A DNA stretch of 64,000 nucleotides from Bacteroidota bacterium (GCA_023428755.1 JAEYWX010000029.1:186001-250000), one strand, 5' to 3'; shown: positions 1 through 8,070, counted from the stretch's first letter. Made by a program: numbers and translations. The notes: generated from the sequence alone by a model not told the origin.

Positions 1-533
1 AAGGAATCAGCATGTACAACAATACATTTTCTGATAACTGGGGAACGGCTGCGTATGGCATTTTGATGAAAGATATTACTGACAGTCATGTGCAGGGTAA
101 TCATTTTTTACGGAATACCGTTGCTGTAATGATGGAGGGAAGTAACCGTATTCAACTGTTGAAAAATACATTTGAACAAAATGGCTGGGCGTTAAAGATC
201 CAGGCAAGCTGCATGGAAAATAAAATTGCACAAAATAATTTTAAAGCCAACTCTTTTGATGTGGCTACCAATGGGGAATTAATGCTGAATTTATTTCAGC
301 GAAACTATTGGGATAAATACGAAGGCTACGATCTGAACCGCAATGGAATTGGCGATGTGCCTTTTCGTCCGGTGAGTATGTATGCCATGATCAGTGAACG
401 AAACAGTTCCAGCATGATGCTCTACCGCAGTTTTATTGTTGGACTGCTGGATAAAGCCGAGCGTATGTTACCTGTTTTAACACCGGTGGATCTGAAAGAT
501 GATGAACCTTCTATGAAACCAATCAAATTCTGA
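1..533 (+). CDS. nosD: NosD, periplasmic copper-site maturation protein (C-terminal part)
   Basis: The frame is open to the left edge, so only the C-terminal end (about 177 residues) is present. It shows irregular right-handed beta-helix repeats rich in N-x-F and N-x-I, then the NosD tail NYWDKYEGYDLNRNGIGDVP followed by FRPVSMYA and a proline-rich end. NosD is an exported beta-helix protein needed with the NosFY ABC transporter to assemble the copper-sulfide (CuZ) centre of nitrous oxide reductase. It is followed after 4 nt by nosF and then nosY, the normal order. NosZ and NosL would be expected to the left of the window. The family call rests on the C-terminal motif and on the neighbours. 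Confidence 0.93.
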   Translation, partial: GISMYNNTFSDNWGTAAYGILMKDITDSHVQGNHFLRNTVAVMMEGSNRIQLLKNTFEQNGWALKIQASCMENKIAQNNFKANSFDVATNGELMLNLFQRNYWDKYEGYDLNRNGIGDVPFRPVSMYAMISERNSSSMMLYRSFIVGLLDKAERMLPVLTPVDLKDDEPSMKPIKF

Positions 534-537
534 AATC

Positions 538-1236
538 ATGATCATTGCCAATAACGTTACCAAAACATTCGGCAAATTAAAAGCACTGGATAATGTAAGT
601 GTGAATTGCTTACGTGGACAAACCATTGCATTGATTGGCCCGAATGGAAGTGGTAAAACCACACTCATCAAATCCATACTGGGAATGGTGGTGCCCGACA
701 GTGGCTTTATTACGTTTGACCAGGATAATATTCTGCACACTTGGATGTACAGGGAACGTATTGGTTATATGCCGCAGATCGGCCGGTACCCTGAGAATAT
801 GAGTATTGCACAGGTATTTGCTATGATGCGTGATATTCGAAAAAATGTAACAAGTACCGATGAAGAGCTGATTGAAGCATTTGGACTCGAAGAAATGATG
901 CAGAAGAAAATGCGAACACTCAGCGGAGGTACACGTCAAAAAGTAAGTGCATCACTGGCTTTTTTATTTAATCCGGATGTGTTGATATTGGATGAACCAA
1001 CTGCGGGACTTGATCCGGTTGCTTCCGAAATTTTGAAGCAGAAGATCATCAAAGAAAAACAAAAAGGGAAACTGATTCTTATTACATCGCATGTGCTAAG
1101 TGAACTCGACGATGTGGTGAGTGAAATTATTTATTTGCAGGACGGAAAACTGCAGTTTCATAAAACCTTGCAACAGTTACAACGAGATACCGGTGAAGTG
1201 AAACTGGCAAAAGCCATTGCACAAATCATGAAATAA
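538..1236 (+). CDS. nosF: NosF, ABC transporter ATPase for nitrous oxide reductase maturation
   Basis: The 232-residue ABC ATPase has all diagnostic motifs: Walker A GPNGSGKT (34-41), signature LSGGT (128-132), Walker B VLILDEPTAGLDP (148-160) and switch histidine in TSH (185). Length fits a single-domain ATPase. It lies between nosD and nosY with 2-4 nt gaps, so it is translated from one operon and should energise the NosY permease, supplying sulfur or another factor for the CuZ centre of periplasmic NosZ. On sequence alone it could be any ABC-2 type ATPase; the neighbours decide the assignment. Confidence 0.93.
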   Translation: MIIANNVTKTFGKLKALDNVSVNCLRGQTIALIGPNGSGKTTLIKSILGMVVPDSGFITFDQDNILHTWMYRERIGYMPQIGRYPENMSIAQVFAMMRDIRKNVTSTDEELIEAFGLEEMMQKKMRTLSGGTRQKVSASLAFLFNPDVLILDEPTAGLDPVASEILKQKIIKEKQKGKLILITSHVLSELDDVVSEIIYLQDGKLQFHKTLQQLQRDTGEVKLAKAIAQIMK

Positions 1237-1238
1237 AG

Positions 1239-2015
1239 ATGCGAATTATGCGTACCATTATCAAATATGTAGTGTTGGATTTGATCCGGAACCGGATCAT
1301 TCTTGCGTACACGTTTTTTCTGCTGGCCATGTCGTTCGGTATTTTTAATATGGATGCCAATGCAACGAAAGGCATTATGAGTTTAATGAACCTGGTGCTC
1401 ATTTTTATTCCATTGGTGAGTATCGTTTTTTCAACGATCTATGTCTACAATTCATCAGAGTTTATTGAATTGCTGGTAGCACAGCCGTTGAAACGAAAAT
1501 CGCTTTGGCTCAGTATTTATTTCGGCCTTTCACTTTCCATGCTGCTTGCTTTTTTTGTGGGTGTAGGGATTCCGGTAATGATCTACGACGGAACAACAAC
1601 CGGTATTACACTTATTCTATCGGGTACATTTCAAACACTCATCTTTACAGGTATTGCCTTGCTGGCTTCAGTTATAACAAGAGATAAAGCAAAAGGCATT
1701 GGTGTTTCTATATTGCTGTGGTTTTTCTTTACACTTATTTACGATGCCATTGTTTTGCTGCTGTTATTCCAGTTCAGCGATTACCCGTTGGAAAAACCGA
1801 TGATCGCCCTGAGCATGCTCAACCCGGTTGATCTTTCAAGAATATTAGTATTGTTGAAACTCGACATTTCTGCATTGATGGGTTATACCGGCGCAGTGTT
1901 CAATGAGTTTTTTGGTGGTGCAACAGGCATGGCTCTTTCGGCTGTTGTGTTACTGCTTTGGACGGCATTGCCTGTCTGGGCTTCGTTACGAAAATTTCAA
2001 TCGAAAGATCTTTAA
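1239..2015 (+). CDS. nosY: NosY, ABC-2 type permease
   Basis: This hydrophobic 258-residue protein has about six membrane segments, beginning with a cytoplasmic N-terminus and a segment at roughly residues 18-35. It has the organisation of the NosY/ABC-2 permease family. It starts 2 nt after nosF; an in-frame ATG three codons later (1248) is an alternative start. With NosF it should form the inner-membrane transporter that helps mature N2O reductase. The 9-nt gap to the following cupin gene suggests that the operon continues. Confidence 0.9.
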   Translation: MRIMRTIIKYVVLDLIRNRIILAYTFFLLAMSFGIFNMDANATKGIMSLMNLVLIFIPLVSIVFSTIYVYNSSEFIELLVAQPLKRKSLWLSIYFGLSLSMLLAFFVGVGIPVMIYDGTTTGITLILSGTFQTLIFTGIALLASVITRDKAKGIGVSILLWFFFTLIYDAIVLLLLFQFSDYPLEKPMIALSMLNPVDLSRILVLLKLDISALMGYTGAVFNEFFGGATGMALSAVVLLLWTALPVWASLRKFQSKDL

Positions 2016-2024
2016 ACAAATAGT

Positions 2025-2315
2025 ATGCACAACGGAAATATCAACGATCATATTCATTCTGATAAAACAACAAAGGCAGCATTGTACAAAGATGAACGGA
2101 AGCATATCCTCTTGCTCAATTTGCCGGAAGGAGAGGAGCTAAAGCCGCATGTATCAAAAACAGATGCGTTTTGTATTGTACAAAAAGGCGAATGTGAATT
2201 TACATTAAGGGGCGTGCTGCATCGTTTAAAGAAAGGTGATCTGTTTTCATTTAAAGCAAATGAACCGCATGCGGTAAAAGCTATTACTGACTTCAGTATG
2301 TTGATCATAAAATAA
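2025..2315 (+). CDS. Small cupin-fold protein
   Basis: This 96-residue single-domain cupin contains a G-E-x-L-x-P-H-type first motif (EGEELKPHVS) and a second motif around KKGDLFSFKANEPHAVKA. Such mini-cupins bind a metal or a small ligand; the specific function cannot be read from the sequence. It follows nosY by 9 nt and precedes the truncated haemoglobin gene by 5 nt, so it is probably co-transcribed with both. That makes a role in nitrogen-oxide or redox metabolism plausible, but this is inference from position only. Confidence 0.8.
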   Translation: MHNGNINDHIHSDKTTKAALYKDERKHILLLNLPEGEELKPHVSKTDAFCIVQKGECEFTLRGVLHRLKKGDLFSFKANEPHAVKAITDFSMLIIK

Positions 2316-2320
2316 AAGCA

Positions 2321-2716
2321 ATGAAAAAGGATATTGAAACAAGGGATGATGTGATACTGCTGGTGAATACATTTTACGATAAAGTAAAACCGGATGTAAC
2401 CATTGGTTTCTTTTTTAATAAAGTGAGAAATGTCGATTGGGAAAAACATTTGCCGTTGATGTATGATTTTTGGCAAAACATTATTTTTCATACCGGCGGT
2501 TATACTGGTAATCCGATGCGTATCCATATGAATCTGCATAAAGAAGCACCGATGAAAAAAGAACATTTTGATCGCTGGCTGCAATTGTTTACAGAAACAG
2601 TAAATGAGTTGTTTGAAGGAGAGAAGGCCGAACAGGCAAAGCAACGGGCATTATCGATTGCAACAGTTATGCAGATCAATATTGCACAACAACCACAACA
2701 GGAATCGATCTACTGA
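2321..2716 (+). CDS. Group III truncated haemoglobin
   Basis: The 131-residue globin has features of the group III (P) truncated haemoglobins: the run HLPLMYDFWQNI, then TGGYTGNPMRIHMNLH, which carries the conserved glycine-rich turn and candidate haem-contact histidines. Proteins of this group bind O2 or NO in the cytosol; the physiological role in Bacteroidota is unsettled. It is the last gene of the nos-cupin run and is closed by a strong hairpin terminator. Its place after nosDFY suggests NO handling during denitrification, which is an inference. Confidence 0.92.
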   Translation: MKKDIETRDDVILLVNTFYDKVKPDVTIGFFFNKVRNVDWEKHLPLMYDFWQNIIFHTGGYTGNPMRIHMNLHKEAPMKKEHFDRWLQLFTETVNELFEGEKAEQAKQRALSIATVMQINIAQQPQQESIY

Positions 2717-2734
2717 TTGTACATGAACTTAAAG

Positions 2735-2763
2735 CAGAAAGGCATCCATTGGATGCCTTTCTG
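2735..2763. terminator. Bidirectional hairpin terminator
   Basis: Two 14-nt arms (CAGAAAGGCATCCA and its exact complement) are separated by one unpaired base and followed by TTTTA. It closes the nos-cupin-haemoglobin run on the plus strand and faces the fasciclin gene arriving from the other side. Confidence 0.85.
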
Positions 2764-2782
2764 TTTTATTGGTCTTTAAGGG

Positions 2783-3337
2783 TTATTTAGCTGGAGGAAG
2801 TAATACAGCATCGGTTACATAAATAATTCCGTTCGATGCAGGAACGGTTGCAATAATGTTCGCTCCGTTCACTGTCATTTTCCCGTCCTTATTGCCGAGT
2901 GTAATGTTTTGTCCGTTAGCCATGCCATAGCTCATACCATCGCCCATCAATGCATCTTTCAGCACACCAACATATACATGGTATTCAAGGATATCACGCA
3001 GTTTGTCTTTATTCTCCGGTTTCAGCAAATCATCCAATGTGCCTTTTGGTAACAGGTCGAACGCTGCATTGGTGGGAGCAAACACGGTAAATGGTCCGGC
3101 ATTGCTCAACACATCAACATACGATGCGGCTTGCAGAGCAGCCACCAGTGTTGTGTGATCTTTGCTGCCAACGGCAACTTTTACAACATCTTTCTGCGAG
3201 TCATTGTCTTGCACAGCCGATTGGCCGGCAGCATTTACAGCAGCATCGGTAGTGCCGGAGTTTGTTTGTTCGGTTGCCGAATTACAGGCAATGGTGAGGG
3301 AAAGAATCCCGGCGGCCATGAGAGAAACATACTTCAT
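2783..3337 (-). CDS. Fasciclin (FAS1) domain lipoprotein
   Basis: The 184-residue protein starts with a lipoprotein signal (hydrophobic segment then LTIAC, lipid-anchor Cys at residue 18), a Ser/Thr/Asn/Gln-rich linker, and one FAS1 domain. The domain shows the H1 motif GPFTVFAPTNAAFDLLP and the H2-like region YHVYVG, ending in ..NGIIYVTDAVLLPP. FAS1 domains mediate adhesion or ligand binding at the cell surface. It is a single-gene unit converging on the nos operon. Substrate or partner is not visible. Confidence 0.92.
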   Translation of the reverse strand: MKYVSLMAAGILSLTIACNSATEQTNSGTTDAAVNAAGQSAVQDNDSQKDVVKVAVGSKDHTTLVAALQAASYVDVLSNAGPFTVFAPTNAAFDLLPKGTLDDLLKPENKDKLRDILEYHVYVGVLKDALMGDGMSYGMANGQNITLGNKDGKMTVNGANIIATVPASNGIIYVTDAVLLPPAK

Positions 3338-3473
3338 ATAGTTTTGATTTTTTGTTAAACGAATCGCTTCAAAATCCTGTTCAAAGTAGAACTGTGCAGT
3401 CGTTTTTTTTATGATTTAAATCATAACCGCAGAACATTTCTGTAACTTGCATTGTTACTCAAAGAAAAAAAAT

Positions 3474-3650
3474 ATGGGCATCCTCCGCCAAGTAGCCGAA
3501 TATTTATATCTGAAAAAGCCAGATCCCAATCAGGAAAAAACACAATGGATGAAATATATGCATGGAATCAACCGTATTTCCATTTTTGTATTTCTGTTTG
3601 CAATGCTGGTGCTGCTTACCCGTTGGGTAATATTACCGCTGTTTAAATAA
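3474..3650 (+). CDS. Small single-span membrane protein
   Basis: The 58-residue product has a charged N-terminal half (YLKKPDPNQEKTQW) and one membrane segment near the C-terminus. An in-frame TTG start 27 nt upstream is possible, but a -7-like TAACTTGC box at 3443-3450 overlaps it, so the ATG at 3474, preceded by an A-rich stretch, is preferred. No family is recognised. It is a monocistronic unit converging with lpxB. Confidence 0.6.
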   Translation: MGILRQVAEYLYLKKPDPNQEKTQWMKYMHGINRISIFVFLFAMLVLLTRWVILPLFK

Positions 3651-3661
3651 GCGACTGTTGT

Positions 3662-4789
3662 TTATTGTTGATGCAAAAAATCAATAATAGCTTTGGCTGC
3701 TTTTGCTGATGCGTGCCCGCCGGCCTGTAGTTTTTCTTTTAACCGTTGGTATTGTATCAATTGTTCTTCACGTTTTGATGAGCCGGGTAAAATATTTGTG
3801 AGTTCAGTACCAAGATTCAGCACATTCATCTCATGCTGGATCAATTCTTTCACCACTTCATCATCCATAATCAGATTTACGAGTGAAATGTATTTGATGT
3901 TCACCAATCGTTTAGCGATCTGGTAACTGATCTCGTTGCCCTTGTAACAAACTACTTCCGGAACGCCAAACAAAGCCGTTTCCAATGTAGCGGTGCCCGA
4001 TGTTACCAATGCAGCGGTTGATTGCTGCAGCAGTGCATACGTTTGATTGTTTACATACGATACATTGCTGAAGGGTTGTAACAGTTCATCGTAAAACGAT
4101 GCATCGAGACCCGGTGCTTTTGCAACAATGAATTGGTAATCGGTAAATGCTTTGCTCACTTCCAGCATCACCGGTAATTTTTTCAGGATTTCCTGTTTGC
4201 GGCTGCCCGGTAACAATGCAATGATTTTTTTTGATGCATCAATAGGTTTTCCAGGTAGTAATGTTTCTGTTTCACGTGTGGCTCGTTCTACTTCTTCCAC
4301 CAATGGATGACCAACGTATTGTACGTCCCAGTTCCATTTGTTTTTGTAATACGCTTTTTCAAAAGGAAGTATCACCAGCATTTCATCAATACATTGCTTC
4401 ATCATCTTCACTCTGTTCTCTTTCCAGGCCCACACCTGTGGAGAAATGTAATAGATAACCTTGATGTTATTTTCTTTTGCCCATTTGGCAATTCGTAAAT
4501 TAAATCCGGGATAATCGATCAATACCAGTACATCCGGTTTGTGTTCCAGTATATCTTCTTTACAAAACGAAAGATTTTTAAAAATGGTGCGCAGGTTTGT
4601 GATCACTTCAACAAAGCCCATAAACGCAAGATCACGGTAATGCTTTACCAATGTAGCACCGGCAGCCTGCATTTTTTCTCCACCCCAGCAACGGATATTT
4701 GCTGTAGCATCAAGCTTGTGTAATTCTTTAATCAAATTACTGCCATGTAAATCGCCGCTTGCTTCGCCTGCTATAATGTAATAGTTCAT
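3662..4789 (-). CDS. lpxB: Lipid-A-disaccharide synthase LpxB
   Basis: LpxB is a GT19 glycosyltransferase that joins UDP-2,3-diacylglucosamine and lipid X to form the lipid A disaccharide at the inner membrane. The protein starts MNYYIIAGEASGDLHG, the family N-terminus, and carries FMGFVEV, DYPGFNLR, YYISPQVWAWKENR, YVGHPL, LLPGSRKQEI and VTSGTATLE. The start at 4789 gives 375 residues, the usual length. The frame stays open 45 codons further upstream, but that stretch is encoded by a tandem seven-base repeat and has no homology-like features. A gene of the lipid A pathway confirms a Gram-negative outer membrane. Confidence 0.96.
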   Translation of the reverse strand: MNYYIIAGEASGDLHGSNLIKELHKLDATANIRCWGGEKMQAAGATLVKHYRDLAFMGFVEVITNLRTIFKNLSFCKEDILEHKPDVLVLIDYPGFNLRIAKWAKENNIKVIYYISPQVWAWKENRVKMMKQCIDEMLVILPFEKAYYKNKWNWDVQYVGHPLVEEVERATRETETLLPGKPIDASKKIIALLPGSRKQEILKKLPVMLEVSKAFTDYQFIVAKAPGLDASFYDELLQPFSNVSYVNNQTYALLQQSTAALVTSGTATLETALFGVPEVVCYKGNEISYQIAKRLVNIKYISLVNLIMDDEVVKELIQHEMNVLNLGTELTNILPGSSKREEQLIQYQRLKEKLQAGGHASAKAAKAIIDFLHQQ

Positions 4790-4796
4790 GTTGTCA

Positions 4797-4828
4797 ATGG
4801 TCCATGGTCCATAGTCCACGGTCCATGG
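4797..4828. repeat. Seven-base tandem repeat next to lpxB start
   Basis: Four heptamers (ATGGTCC, ATGGTCC, ATAGTCC, ACGGTCC) plus a partial fifth unit lie 7 nt before the lpxB start codon, within its 5' leader. The rest of the 415-nt gap up to 5204 holds a promoter-like element and an 11-bp direct repeat, and no gene is seen there. Confidence 0.8.
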
Positions 4829-5011
4829 AGTGCAAAGATAATGCACTGAAACGGCTTGCCTGTTTCTGCGTTTTACGGCTGATAACATTGTAATAACATA
4901 GCTGAAATAATGCTTGGGCATCATGCAAAATATTTTCTGAAATCCTTTGCTGGCAAGGGTTTTAGAAATTTGTTCTGAAAGTTAAGGCCATAAAATGAAC
5001 CGATTCTTGAC

Positions 5012-5042
5012 TTGTGCAGGGTTTTGCGGGGCTGTACTTTTG
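5012..5042 (+). promoter_or_regulatory. Bacteroidota-type promoter for the 5205 gene
   Basis: TACTTTTG at 5035-5042 matches the -7 consensus TAnnTTTG exactly, with TTG at 5012-5014 about 20 nt upstream. The transcript would have a leader of about 155 nt containing an 11-bp direct repeat (GCGATACTTGC at 5123 and 5146). Confidence 0.5.
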
Positions 5043-5204
5043 TATTGTCAATCAAGCAACACACTTGCTTTTATCCGTACCAACGATCTCCGGAAATCAA
5101 TTGACAACCTTGCTTGCTCCAAGCGATACTTGCTCCAAATTTACTGCGATACTTGCCTGTAGAAAAAGTAACAACATTTCGTAAAAATTTAAAACATAAG
5201 AAAC

Positions 5205-5603
5205 ATGAAACAGACAATGAAAAATGCAGTAATCGGTTTATTTACCATTTTGGCAGTAACCGCAGGATTCACCGCTTTTGCTAACAGTAACAATGACGGA
5301 ACACCGGCAGCAGAATTAAAGTTGATCGGTCGTGCAGACAATCAACCTGTATTCCAGCTTAACCTCAACAATAAGGAAACAGAAAAATTTGTTGTAGTTG
5401 TGAAAGATGAATACGGTGTTATTCTTCACCAGGAAGTAATCAGCGGTGTAAACATCACACGTAAATACCAGTTGAACACTGAAGAACTGGAAGGTGTGGG
5501 TGTAATCTTTGAAGTGATCAGCTCTAAAACATCAAAAATGGCTGTGTTCAACATCAAAAACAACACACGTGTGATCAACGAAACAGCAATTGTTAAAAAT
5601 TAA
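5205..5603 (+). CDS. Secreted protein of unknown function
   Basis: The 132-residue product has a typical signal peptide (MKNAVIGLFTILAVTAGFTAFA, with an alternative start at the second ATG, 5214) and a small all-beta-looking domain. That domain includes the pattern KFVVVVKDEYGVILHQEV and an N-terminal PVFQLNLNN. No catalytic motif is visible. It is a monocistronic unit with its own promoter and a strong terminator. Proteins of this size and style are common in Chitinophagaceae; function is unknown. Confidence 0.8.
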   Translation: MKQTMKNAVIGLFTILAVTAGFTAFANSNNDGTPAAELKLIGRADNQPVFQLNLNNKETEKFVVVVKDEYGVILHQEVISGVNITRKYQLNTEELEGVGVIFEVISSKTSKMAVFNIKNNTRVINETAIVKN

Positions 5604-5633
5604 TCAGTAAAACAGATTCAATACAGATCGTGT

Positions 5634-5664
5634 AAGGGTTGCTTTGAAAAAGCAACCCTTTTTT
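5634..5664 (+). terminator. Rho-independent terminator
   Basis: The arms AAGGGTTGCT and AGCAACCCTT surround a 7-nt loop and are followed by TTTT. It closes the 5205 gene. Confidence 0.9.
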
Positions 5665-5732
5665 GTTAAAAAACATGATCTGCGTCATAGAAAGCTGGAT
5701 AAAAATCATTCCTATCAATTGTTAGTAAGCCT

Positions 5733-5740
5733 TATTTTTG
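5733..5740 (+). promoter_or_regulatory. -7 promoter element TATTTTTG
   Basis: It is a perfect TAnnTTTG box 17 nt before the ATG at 5758. It implies a very short leader and rules out the longer open frame that begins at 5644 inside the preceding terminator. Confidence 0.6.
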
Positions 5741-5757
5741 CAACACAAAATTGGCAT

Positions 5758-6597
5758 ATGAAACAAAAACCAATCTTATTCGTACTGGCATTGATGATAG
5801 GGTTGTTTTCCAATGCTCAGCTTAAAGTCCACGCTTCGGGTAATCCGCCCATGCACCCGGTTGATATTTCAGTATTTACGTTTGGCAAATCGTTGTTTTC
5901 ATCTTACCCGTTTGAATTACCGGGCGAAGGAAAAATTACAGGCGAAACTGCCAACGGTGCTCATTTCACCGGAACAGTAAAACGGGGAAAATTAAACGGT
6001 GCCTGGCAAAGTCATTATTCCAATGGTAAATTGATGGATGAAGGTCAACTGATCAAAGGTATCCCCAATGGTGAATGGAAGGTTTGGAACAGTGCCGGTC
6101 AGCTGGTGGCAGTTCGTACCTACAGTGCTGATCTGTTTCATCGCATCAAACGGGAAGTAAGCTTAAACCATCCCAAGCAGAATTCATACGCATTAACGGC
6201 ACGCTATAAAAAAGAAGGCAGAGATGCTGTAAAGTTTTTGCACGCCGGTTCTTCCTTTATTCAGCAGCGTAAAATGCGTACCAACGATCTGCATGAATTG
6301 GTATCGGCCAATAATAATGATCCCGAACATTATCATCCTGCATTCAATGAATGTTTGCATCATGGTTTGTATATGAACTTTTTTGATAACGGTGTTACCA
6401 AAGATTCAGGCTATTACAAAAATGGGTTACGGGATGCTGTATGGATGCACCGTACCAGCGATGGAGTTTGGCAAGGAGCTTATAAAAACGGTGTTCGCAT
6501 CAGCCAATGGAAATTGTATAACGAAGCCGGTAAACTCCGCCTTATCATTTTCTATAATCAACAAGGAAAAGAAGAAGGAAGGAAGAAGATGGGATGA
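5758..6597 (+). CDS. Secreted MORN-variant repeat protein
   Basis: The 279-residue protein has a signal peptide (MKQKPILFVLALMIGLFSNA) and two groups of MORN-like strands of the form G.W..YY.NG.L...G. Examples are GKLNGAWQSHYSNGKLMDEG, then IPNGEWKVWNSAGQLV near residues 80-120, and again GVTKDSGYYKNGLRDAVWMH.. near residues 205-260. These are the MORN_2/YwqK-type repeats common in Bacteroidota envelope proteins; function is unknown. The start at 5758 is chosen because of the signal peptide and the promoter at 5733. It is related in repeat type to the giant protein at 34891. Confidence 0.85.
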   Translation: MKQKPILFVLALMIGLFSNAQLKVHASGNPPMHPVDISVFTFGKSLFSSYPFELPGEGKITGETANGAHFTGTVKRGKLNGAWQSHYSNGKLMDEGQLIKGIPNGEWKVWNSAGQLVAVRTYSADLFHRIKREVSLNHPKQNSYALTARYKKEGRDAVKFLHAGSSFIQQRKMRTNDLHELVSANNNDPEHYHPAFNECLHHGLYMNFFDNGVTKDSGYYKNGLRDAVWMHRTSDGVWQGAYKNGVRISQWKLYNEAGKLRLIIFYNQQGKEEGRKKMG

Positions 6598-6634
6598 TGT
6601 GAATGAAAAAATAAACAATAGGCAACAGTCAATA

Positions 6635-6670
6635 AGCAAAAGAGCATTCAAACCTGAATGCTCTTTTGCT
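6635..6670. terminator. Bidirectional terminator hairpin
   Basis: A perfect 16-bp stem (AGCAAAAGAGCATTCA and its complement) with a 4-nt loop separates two convergent genes. Confidence 0.9.
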
Positions 6671-6716
6671 TTACTTACACATCGTTCGTATCAATAAATC
6701 AATACGAAATCAACGG

Positions 6717-7010
6717 TCACATAAAAAACTTTGCATACAAAATCATTAAGCCATACATCACCGTCATAATAAAAATGCCGATGGCAGTTTTATCCCTGCG
6801 GCCATTTATAAAAATGGTAAACAGAATAATATTGGCAATGAGGCATAAGCTACCTACCGCTGTAAGCATTGCTTTTGTTTTGAAAAAATATTCTACAAAC
6901 TCTCCAAATGTAATGGAGGGGGCTTTCAGAAAATAGTAGATCACGAGGGCAAGAATAGGAGCGAGGGCGCCCAGTACAATTCCAAAGGGCAGTTTGTCAA
7001 GTTTCAGCAT
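6717..7010 (-). CDS. Small integral membrane protein coupled to surE
   Basis: The 97-residue protein starts at the ATG at 7010, which overlaps the surE stop codon (TGATG), so translation is coupled to surE. It has about three membrane segments (near residues 9-26, 45-65 and 75-93). No family is recognised with confidence. The longer frame upstream only reads back into surE in another phase. A role linked to SurE is inferred from coupling only. Confidence 0.7.
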   Translation of the reverse strand: MLKLDKLPFGIVLGALAPILALVIYYFLKAPSITFGEFVEYFFKTKAMLTAVGSLCLIANIILFTIFINGRRDKTAIGIFIMTVMYGLMILYAKFFM

Positions 7011-7798
7011 CAGAATTTCAGTTTGGTTTCTAAATCCTCTTTTAGTTGATAATTGGTGAGGTCGAATTGAACGGGAACTACACTCACAAAATTGTGTTCC
7101 AATGCCCAAACATCGGTATCTTTTCCTTTATCGAAGTTTTTAAATTCACCGGTAAGCCAGTAATAGCTTTTCCCGGCAGGGTCTTTCCGTTCATTAAAAT
7201 CTTCCACGTACTTGGCATAGGCCTGCCGGCACACCTTTACACCTTTGATCAGGCTTTCATCTACATTCGGGAAGTTTACATTCAAACAAAAATGTTTGTC
7301 CAGCTTGCGTTTCAGCAATTGCTCCACCAGTAAACGTGCATATTTTTTGGCACCGCTGAAATCGGCTTCCATGCTGTAATTGAGCAATGAAAAACCAATC
7401 GACGGAATACTTTCAATACTCGCTTCAATGGCCGCACTCATGGTGCCACTGTAAATCACATTGATGCTGTGGTTGGCTCCGTGATTAATACCGCTGAGGC
7501 ACAGGTCGGGTTTTCGGTGCAGAATTTTATCAACCGCCAGTTTCACACAATCCACCGGCGTGCCGCTGCATTGCCACGCTTCCACATCATCCATCAAATG
7601 TACTTTTTGCAAACGCAGGGGAAACCCAATGGTGATGGCATGTCCCATTCCGCTTTGTGGTTTATCAGGCGCCACCACTACAATTTTTCCAAGATCTTTT
7701 ACGGCTTCCACCAGGTTGCGGATACCCGGTGCGGTTACGCCATCATCGTTGGTGATGAGGATGATGGGTTGTTCTTTTGTTTTCTTTGCTTTCGCCAT
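7010..7798 (-). CDS. surE: 5'/3'-nucleotidase SurE
   Basis: SurE is a metal-dependent nucleoside monophosphate phosphatase of the cytosol. The 262-residue protein shows the family N-terminus ILITNDDGVTAPGI with the metal-binding DD pair. It continues with VVVAPDKPQSGMGHAIT, CSGTPVDCVKLA, LCLSGINHGAN and VIYSGTMSAAIEA, then a C-terminal extension ending in YWLTGEF..DTDVWALEHNFVSVVPVQFDLT, all characteristic. The start at 7798 (MAKAKKTKEQ) is chosen because a perfect -7 box lies just upstream and the remaining upstream frame has no conserved feature. It is followed by a translationally coupled small membrane protein. Confidence 0.96.
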   Translation of the reverse strand: MAKAKKTKEQPIILITNDDGVTAPGIRNLVEAVKDLGKIVVVAPDKPQSGMGHAITIGFPLRLQKVHLMDDVEAWQCSGTPVDCVKLAVDKILHRKPDLCLSGINHGANHSINVIYSGTMSAAIEASIESIPSIGFSLLNYSMEADFSGAKKYARLLVEQLLKRKLDKHFCLNVNFPNVDESLIKGVKVCRQAYAKYVEDFNERKDPAGKSYYWLTGEFKNFDKGKDTDVWALEHNFVSVVPVQFDLTNYQLKEDLETKLKF

Positions 7799-7831
7799 GT
7801 TCGTTCTGTTCTCTTTTCTATTTGTTACCGG

Positions 7832-7839
7832 CAAAGGTA
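7832..7839 (-). promoter_or_regulatory. -7 promoter element of surE
   Basis: TACCTTTG on the minus strand matches TAnnTTTG, with about 33 nt to the surE ATG. It supports the internal start chosen at 7798. The 423-nt gap from here to 8221 holds also a hairpin (8046-8070), a 10-nt degenerate tandem repeat (8105-8132) and the promoter of the next gene; no ORF is convincing. Confidence 0.6.
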
Positions 7840-8045
7840 TTACTATGTTGCTGCATTGGCGTCGCACTCTTGTGCTGAACAATACGATTCTACTCCTGTC
7901 GGTTGCCGTAAAAGTCTGATTTATTGGGGAGTTCACAAAATTGCTTAGATCTACATTTGTTCAGCAAGCATGAATAGTCAAAGAAATGCATCTGTGAGAA
8001 AAAGAAAGAAGAAATTTTTAACGCAACAGTTTTTTTATTTACACA

Positions 8046-8070
8046 GTCTGGCCGCTTTGAGCGGCCTGAC
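8046..8070. repeat. GC-rich inverted repeat
   Basis: Arms GGCCGCT and AGCGGCC, extended by GTC/GAC around one mismatch, enclose a 3-nt loop. There is no T-run on either side, so it is not a usual terminator. Confidence 0.6.

Noticed and set aside
2054..2644. 196-residue minus-strand frame opposite the cupin and haemoglobin genes
   Set aside because: It covers two well-supported plus-strand genes and has no family motif.
4790..4924. N-terminal extension of LpxB (45 residues)
   Set aside because: The extension is encoded by a seven-base tandem repeat and untypical sequence; the family N-terminus begins at 4789.
8046..8070. Terminator of an unseen gene
   Set aside because: The hairpin lacks a T-run on both strands and no gene ends nearby; kept only as an inverted repeat.
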